A stretch of 64,000 nt of DNA, taken from Parascedosporium putredinis. Lineage: Eukaryota; Ascomycota; Sordariomycetes; Microascales; Microascaceae. The notes under the pieces were generated by a model that saw only the letters and a program-made list of their open reading frames with translations, made no database searches and was not told where the DNA came from. Shown in pieces: positions 58,237 to 64,000 of this stretch. The stretch spans positions 930,001 through 994,000 of the forward strand of contig CASHTG010000011.1 of NCBI GenBank assembly GCA_949357655.1, in the 5' to 3' direction. The stretch's first letter is position 1, and each line of letters starts with the position of its first letter. The translations under genes and the position numbers were made by a program.

Positions 58237-60086
58237 TATTACTCCCTACACGCCTAAAGTATTAATTTATATTAGCTATTTTACTTTTTAATTTTTTCAA
58301 AATTTCTTTAAACTTAATAAGCTAAACTTATATTTATATATAAAATATATATAAAGTCAATTAATTAATAAATAAATAAAATATAAAAAAGTAGCCCAGG
58401 GGCGGAGGCGACCGCGACCAACCGCGCCCCGCCGGGGCAAGCGGGCGGACAGCTGGGCCCGGTGGGGCCACTAGAGGGTCGGGGGCTGGAGGGCCGGAAC
58501 AGCATATAGTGGGGGCGGTAGGGAGATAGCGGAGGTAGTGTGGCGGTAGGACCCTAGGTAGATCGCTGCCTAGCTAGGGGGAGGTAGTGTAGCGAACCTA
58601 TTGATAGCTATATACTGCTGATGAGAGTGGACCTACGACGAGCCGAGAGTGTAGCAGGGGCACTATAAGGGCAGGTAGAAAACGGGGGATAGGGGTTTTA
58701 GTACCTTTTATTACTTTAGCTTACTATCTTTATTTATAATATATTATTTTAAAAAAGGAACTAAAAGGTTACTAATAAGCCTTAGCTTTAATAACCTAAG
58801 ACTAAGTATAGAAAGAGCCTAATAAGGGGCTTACTAGAGGTCTATCTATAGAGAAAATAAACTAAATTTAGTAAATTTAGAAATATATATTTCTCTTATA
58901 CTCTATTACCTTATACTCTCTAATATATATTACTCTCTACTTACTACTCTCTATCCCCTTACTACTAGTCTATATAGTCTATATAGTCTTTTTATACTAT
59001 ACCTCCTCGCTCTATAAGATGGCACCTTTATATATATAGTCCTATCTTTAACCTAGCGGTAAAAACTTCTTAGGTGCTAAAACCCCTAACCCCTAGCTTC
59101 TACCTGCCCCTGTGGTGCCCTTGGTCTGCGCTCGTCATGTCATAGGTCTGCTCTCATCAGCGGTAAATGGCTATGGGCTCACTGCCCCCTCGACCCCGAT
59201 AGCTCCTTCCCTAGCCAGGCAGTGATCTAGCTAGGGATATCCTCCTCCTTACTTCTATCCTACTCCCTACCTCTCCGAGGCTATCCCGCTATCCTAGCGC
59301 TCAGCTTCCACTCCGCCCCCCACCACCACTGCCACCGTGCCCTCCGCGTCTCATCTTTTATGTCGACGGCAGGAACGCAGCTAGATTACTCCTCAAGAAT
59401 GAGTTCACTTCTATTCGAGATTATATAGTGGCGTGAAACAGGAGCTCGACGTCCTCAAGCAAGTTGACACGTGGGCATGATTTATCTTGTCATAGGTATC
59501 AATATCTCCGATTGGGAAAGTCGTAGCACCTTTTCCGGCTCGAATTTCTGACGGCGTATGCAAATAATTGTACAAATCAGGGAACAGGATTTCATACTGT
59601 GTAGGGGTGTTTCCGGTTGGCAACTCTTTGCCATATAGCTAGGATTGGTATCAGGGTTGCAAGAGGAATGTTCAGATGGCGTCCTCAGGAATGAGAGTCA
59701 GCGAAAGAACTTTTCAATAAACCCTGGCTTAGAAACACTGTCAGCGGTTGATCTAGACGGCGCGGCCGTATCGTATTCTCACCCACCGTAGTTGTCATTT
59801 CACTGACCTTTCTACTGGTAAATAAATTCCCACGGAGGTCTCGGCATCGTTTAGTGTTCGATATTCAATGTGCGTCGTCGATTGAACTAGTCCTCAGTCC
59901 ACTTCCATCCAACTGCTACTCATATTACTACCAATACGCTGAACAGGAACAACATTCTTCAAACCATCGTCTGTCACTTCCCACCCGAGCTCAACACGTC
60001 GCCCTCACCTCCTAGAACCTGAACTATGATTCGTTGTGGTTGAGTGTCGAGAAGAGTAGCTAGAGGTGCACTAGTTCCCAAAATGT
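58237..60086. other. A+T-rich block with inverted repeat, then spacer
   Basis: 58237-58420 and 58720-59060 are strongly A+T-rich with many TA and TATATA steps and no open frame. 59321-60086 is ordinary spacer with no gene that I can support. The A+T-rich state with G+C-rich arms may reflect repeat-induced point mutation. Confidence 0.5.
58490..59320. repeat. Large imperfect inverted repeat around an A+T-rich core
   Basis: The left arm (about 58490-58712) and right arm (about 59068-59320) are reverse complements with scattered changes. Matching pieces include CTGATGAGAG at 58618 against CTCTCATCAG at 59151, AGGGCAGGTAGAA at 58668 against TTCTACCTGCCC at 59099, and ATAGGGGTTTTAG at 58689 against CTAAAACCCCTA at 59077. 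The 355-bp core is A+T-rich without open frames. It could be a terminal-inverted-repeat element or two copies of one repeat in opposite orientation; no target duplication was found. Confidence 0.7.
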
Positions 60087-61310
60087 CTAGATCAGACCAG
60101 CTAGACTCCATGTTGAACCAAGCAAAGCTCGATGGCAGACCGTACCGTTGATACTAAGAGCGAAGACGTCTAGACGGCTGGTAGTCGTCGCGGTAACTGA
60201 TGGAACACTGGCCCACGCGCCTTCTAACTCGTAGAGGCTAGTGTAGGTTGAACTCTTGTTCCAGGATACATGAGTTAAAGCTTTGCTGGTCCTGGATATG
60301 CCGAAGAAGTCGATACGGTCAGCTGATGGAGACACCAAAACAGGATCGCCAGCATATGATCCGCCAAGGTCCTGCCAGGGCTCCCATAGGTGACGAGAGG
60401 TGTTCCATTGCTTGTGCAGTGCCGAGTTGAAATCCTTGTCGTATAGAACCACGTCATTAGACACACTAGTGTTGCGACACACGACGGCCGGTGTGCTGCT
60501 AGCCCCCTTAGCCATTTCGTAGTTTATGCCTACCTCCCAATCGGACGATAGAGTATACCAAGCGTCTCGACTAGGCTCCCAGTAGTTGTGAATGATGAGC
60601 TTGTTATCCGTGTTCTCGCGAGCCCAGATGTGTATTATGTCCCTTGAAGCCTCATGACAAAGAACCACAGGGCTGCTAACCTTGGCTCCGAGTGCCTCCC
60701 AGTTTCCCCATGCGCCGTTCCGTAGCGAGTTCGTCATAACCATATTATCATTTCGGACGTAAAATATGCTCAATCTCTTGGGTGTTCCCCAAACGATGCT
60801 AGCGGGCTGACTTTGCACTTGTCGGCCGGTGGTGTTCCACCTGAGGGTCCATATACCTTCTTCCCTCGTTGTGTACCGAAGTTGTCCGTCGGACCCTCTG
60901 GCCAAAAGGAACATCTGTCCGTCAAGACTCGCGCTGCTGAGCACTTGGGGTGACATTATATCGCGATGGGTGCTGGTGGGTTGGTTAGTAGCAACACAAC
61001 CAATGCTATCTGCAAGTCCCTGACATACCTGGTTCTCGCTTTAGGAACGAACCGTACTAGCAGACCAATGAACAGGGCCACAACGAGCACTACAGCGCCA
61101 GATATCCACAGGCATTTTCGTGTAAACCGTGCGGCTTTTGCAGGAGTTGGCAATGCGTCATGTTCCGTGCCTGTTGGTATTTCTGATTCGGGGAGAAATT
61201 GTGAGGGCCACTGAGCATTACTAAAATGAAGAGGGTTTGCATGGTCTCCAGTGGTGACTTCCTGTTGTTCCTCATGTTTCGAGCATGCGACAATTCTTTG
61301 CGCGTACCAT
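60087..61310 (-). CDS. Membrane-anchored fucose-lectin-like protein (AAL fold)
   Basis: Type II membrane protein: about 65 hydrophilic residues, one strong helix (ISGAVVLVVALFIGLLVRFV), then a beta-propeller of the fungal fucose-lectin (AAL) type outside. Repeated blade motifs include LDGQMFLLARGSDGQLRY, GTPKRLSIFYVRNDNMVM, ADRIDFFGISRTSKALTHVSW and TSRLDVFALSINGTVCHR. Each blade carries aromatic, Arg and Glu residues as in sugar sites. An intron (61028-60973, CTAAC branch) joins PKARTS to THRDIMSPQVLS. The N-terminal exon is out of frame near 61270 (net +1 or -2); I chose the ATG at 61310, which is uncertain. Sugar binding is inference. Neighbour to a HET gene. Confidence 0.75.
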
Positions 61311-61773
61311 TATATGGCTAGTGAGTGAGTTAACCCAGAAATCGTTGGGCAGCGCTAATACCTATATATATCCGCGTATTTGCACACAAGTCTCAATCAT
61401 TTCGCCTTCCGAACGACATGCAGACTTCACCATCTGCCTGGCGCATCACAACTCAGCTCGGCAGAGGGTTGTCCAGTTAGATATGTCGTTATGTCACACA
61501 AGGAGAGTCTGCGCCACGCCATCTCACCTCCTGGCGGCTACAGCGTAGTTCGCAAGCACTCGTAAAGATATATTTAACATATAACTTGCCGCTCTGGGGT
61601 GGCCTAGTCTGAAGTTGCCCTCCTGTATATATATATATAGAAATTCCGAAACTTGTCTTGGGACCGCAAGCGTTTCTTTCATTGTGTAATCGACTCATGT
61701 TATGAACGTCTGCCCTTCCGGATTGTATCGTCTACGATCAGCGAAATATCCAACTCTGATCTGCCCCCAAGCT
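61311..61773. promoter_or_regulatory. Divergent promoter region, lectin / HET gene
   Basis: 463 bp between divergent starts. A (TA)n run, tatatatatatatag-like, lies at 61625-61639. No other element seen. Confidence 0.4.
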
Positions 61774-63716
61774 ATGTATCTCATCCATTTAGAAAGCCAG
61801 AGGCTTGAGCATTTTAACAGGGAGGAAGGCATCCCACCTTACGCGATCTTGTCACATACTTGGAACGAAGACTCCGAGGTGTCTTTACAGGAATGGAAAG
61901 ACAGCTTGGGTACGAACAGGACGAATATTCAAAGAAAGTCTGGATACTGAAGATCCTAAAGTGTTGCGAGAAAGCCAAGGAGGCCGGGTATGCTTACGTC
62001 TGGGTTGATACGTAAGATGGCCCCCAAAAGGCCGCCCCTACGATATGTCCATACTGATCCACTAGTAATACCCTAGATGCTGTATCGACAAATCCAGCAG
62101 CGCAGAACTCTCCGAGGCGATCAATTCAATGTTCAAATGGTACGAAAGAGCCGCTGTTTGCTACGCGTACCTTGCGGATGTCTCAAACCTAGATGCTGTC
62201 GGGTCAACGTTGTCTTCTAGCAGATGGTTCACACGAGGATGGACCCTGCAGGAACTTATCGCACCTAAGAAAATGGAGTTCTTCGCAGGCGACTGGTCCT
62301 ACATTGGATCAAAAGAAACGCTTTGCGACCACATTTCGAAGACTTGCCACATCGAGAAGGAGTATGTGAACGGGACCTACAATTTCCGAGCCGCGAGTAT
62401 CGCTAAAAGGATGTCATGGGCCGCTTCAAGGGAGACCACCAGAGTCGAAGACATCGCATATTGCCTTTTAGGCATATTTGACGTCAATATGCCTATGATC
62501 TACGGCGAGGGCAAGAAAGCATTCCGAAGGCTACAAGAGGAAATAATCAAGCTATCCCCGGAGGACCATTCCATCTACGCATGGGGAATAGTCAACCAGC
62601 CGTCCAATGTGTCTCTTGGCACAGCGCAGGCCATCGAGCATGTTGAAGCGCGGCGGCGAAAATGCTACGGCCCTGTTTTCAACCCATTATTAGGTCTACT
62701 TGCAGAGTCACCGAGTCAGTTTTCTAACTCAGGTGATGTGGTCCCGGTTCCTTGGATTGGCCGCTTTTACAGATCATGGAGCAAGAGCAGACCCGCGGCA
62801 ACACCCCAGTCTGCATCGGCAGGAGCATCAAGATTGACCTTCCCGTTCTCCCTGCCAAGCGCTGGTCTAGCTACTATTGGCCACACTCTCCAGTTAAACA
62901 ATACCGTCGTGCCGTTGATTCCGTGCTCCTTTGCACTACGCCCAATGGTAAAAGGCTCATATTTTTACCTCTCATATTGTGGGGTGATGGTTATTTTGGC
63001 CGAACTGAAGAACTCACTACTAGTGATGGGATCGACATGGAAAACGAAGATCCTTCCACCCTGTTGAACCTGCACCAGCCTCTACACGTAGCTGCTGAAG
63101 AGCATTTAGTTCAACCACAGCCCTATGACATTGTCATACGCGAGCTGGAGGTCATCGAGCTCAAGGAATTGTCCTTTTGGGGATGTGTGATCAACCCTAG
63201 TATCCGGCTCGAGCGAGAGATGGTGGCTCGGGTATGTAGCCAGCAGGAAGGTGAGTTCTTAGCTTACAACTTTACCTATGGCTCCCAAGCGCCCCAAGGA
63301 TTTTCCATTGTTGTCGGTCGGAAACGCCACAAAAATGACGGATTACCAGCAGTTTGTATATCCGTTACTATGTGGCGACCCCCTTTCAAGGATTCATATG
63401 GAATTCGACACGCGAGGAGCACCAGTTTCTCAAGCCTGGTCCTAGACCTGAGTCAATACGATGTACTTTCCAACAAGTCAAAATTGAAGTCCTGCTCGAA
63501 AGAGTAACAGAATTTAATAAGTCTGATGCTATCGACAAACATTCTTTCATTGATGTGATCAATCTCCGTGTCGAAGAAAATGGTCCCGTCGCTAGGAGTG
63601 GTGATGGCAATATCATACACGTTACTGGGACCATACAGATGACTTTGCAAGCTGCTAGACATTCTACAGCCGGCAATCGTTGGACAAAAAGGCTGACGTT
63701 CGGACGAAAAGATTAG
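61774..63716 (+). CDS. HET-domain protein (heterokaryon incompatibility type)
   Basis: Fungal self/non-self recognition family; many members trigger cell death on fusion of unlike strains. ATG at 61774 gives MYLIHLESQRLEHFN. The HET domain is complete in order: PPYAILSHTWNEDSEVSL, YAYVWVDTCCIDKSSSAELS (across an intron near 62009-62077), FKWYERAAVCYAYLADV, SRWFTRGWTLQELIAPKKME and RMSWAASRETTRVEDIAYCL, then IYGEGKKAFRRLQEE. The C-terminal half has no domain that I know. Breaks: G at 61949 (one short; restores GYWKILKCCEK), CC at 62750-62751 (one short), and one more between about 63300 and 63400. HET genes do become pseudogenes, but these breaks match the window-wide pattern. Confidence 0.85.
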
Positions 63717-64000
63717 TTGGGAATTTGCCAATCGAGACTTTTTCTGAATCCAAGGCCGCTACCACCCTTTGCCGAGGATGATGGCTGGGGGTTCCTCAGC
63801 AAGTTTTTAGATATCAGGCCGTTGGCATTCCCTGACTGCGGCCATCCTACGAGCATCGCGTCATGAGGCTGCGCGACCGACAAATAGCGATACTTTAGCG
63901 GAATGCCCAACACAGGAATTTCGGTAGGAGCACCGAGCATAGCTGAATAGATACGGCTGCATGCGCTTGGAAGGCTTGCATACCCTAGGCGGCGCTGGTT
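63717..64000. other. Window end, 3' flank of the HET gene
   Basis: No gene that I can support. A minus-strand frame at 63713-63940 has no motif. Confidence 0.4.

Noticed and set aside
5342..63400. Programmed ribosomal frameshifting or insertional RNA editing as a new system
   Set aside because: The breaks occur in many unrelated genes, at ordinary runs of every base and without shared context, which is what deletion error predicts.
63713..63940. Minus-strand 75-codon frame at the window end
   Set aside because: Overlaps the HET gene terminus and has no motif.
1..64000. tRNA genes, rRNA, CRISPR arrays
   Set aside because: I scanned by eye for T-arm-like GGTTCGAATCC sequences and regularly spaced repeats and found none that fold convincingly; a tRNA search program could still find one.

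Overview
The window is nuclear DNA of a filamentous ascomycete (Pezizomycotina). The genes carry short GT..AG spliceosomal introns, mostly 50-150 nt, often with a CTAAC-type branch point. The gene set is typical of moulds: a fucose-lectin membrane protein, a HET-domain protein, a yapsin-like protease, a pectate lyase relic and an ADP1-type ABC transporter. I cannot place the class from sequence alone.

The first 51 kb are mostly housekeeping. In order: a poorly supported hypothetical gene (-); ribosome-assembly GTPase NOG2 (-), divergent from mitoribosomal protein mS26 (+); ABC transporter ADP1 (-), divergent from phosphopantetheine adenylyltransferase (+); a class I/II aminotransferase (+); a GPI-type aspartic protease (+); mitochondrial elongation factor G, MEF1 (+); homoisocitrate dehydrogenase LYS12 (-); two conserved-looking low-complexity proteins flanking mitoribosomal uS8m (-); a single-pass membrane protein with PPxY motifs (+); a monocarboxylate-type MFS transporter (+); a flavodoxin-like quinone reductase (+); an F-box/Cys-rich protein (+); kynurenine 3-monooxygenase (-), divergent from methionine aminopeptidase 1 (+); ERV14 (+); and splicing factor PRP17 (+). 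Three genes serve mitochondrial translation (mS26, MEF1, uS8m), and two serve amino-acid or NAD metabolism (LYS12, KMO).

The last 13 kb look accessory: a decayed pectate lyase, a patatin-like lipase, a 380-bp solo LTR with a perfect 5-bp target duplication, an A+T-rich block enclosed by a large imperfect inverted repeat, a membrane-anchored fucose-lectin-like protein and a HET-domain gene.

The strongest window-wide signal is about sequence quality. About 15 genes, including ones expected to be essential (NOG2, the adenylyltransferase), are broken by small frameshifts. Nearly all of these are repaired if a homopolymer in the coding strand were one base longer. This pattern fits uncorrected single-base deletions in the assembly much better than pseudogenes. 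The coordinates below therefore describe reconstructed genes spanning these breaks. I found no convincing new defence, biosynthetic or mobile system. The least ordinary items are the PPxY membrane protein, the solo LTR with its neighbouring inverted repeat, and a recurring intergenic 10-mer (TACCGAGGTA).
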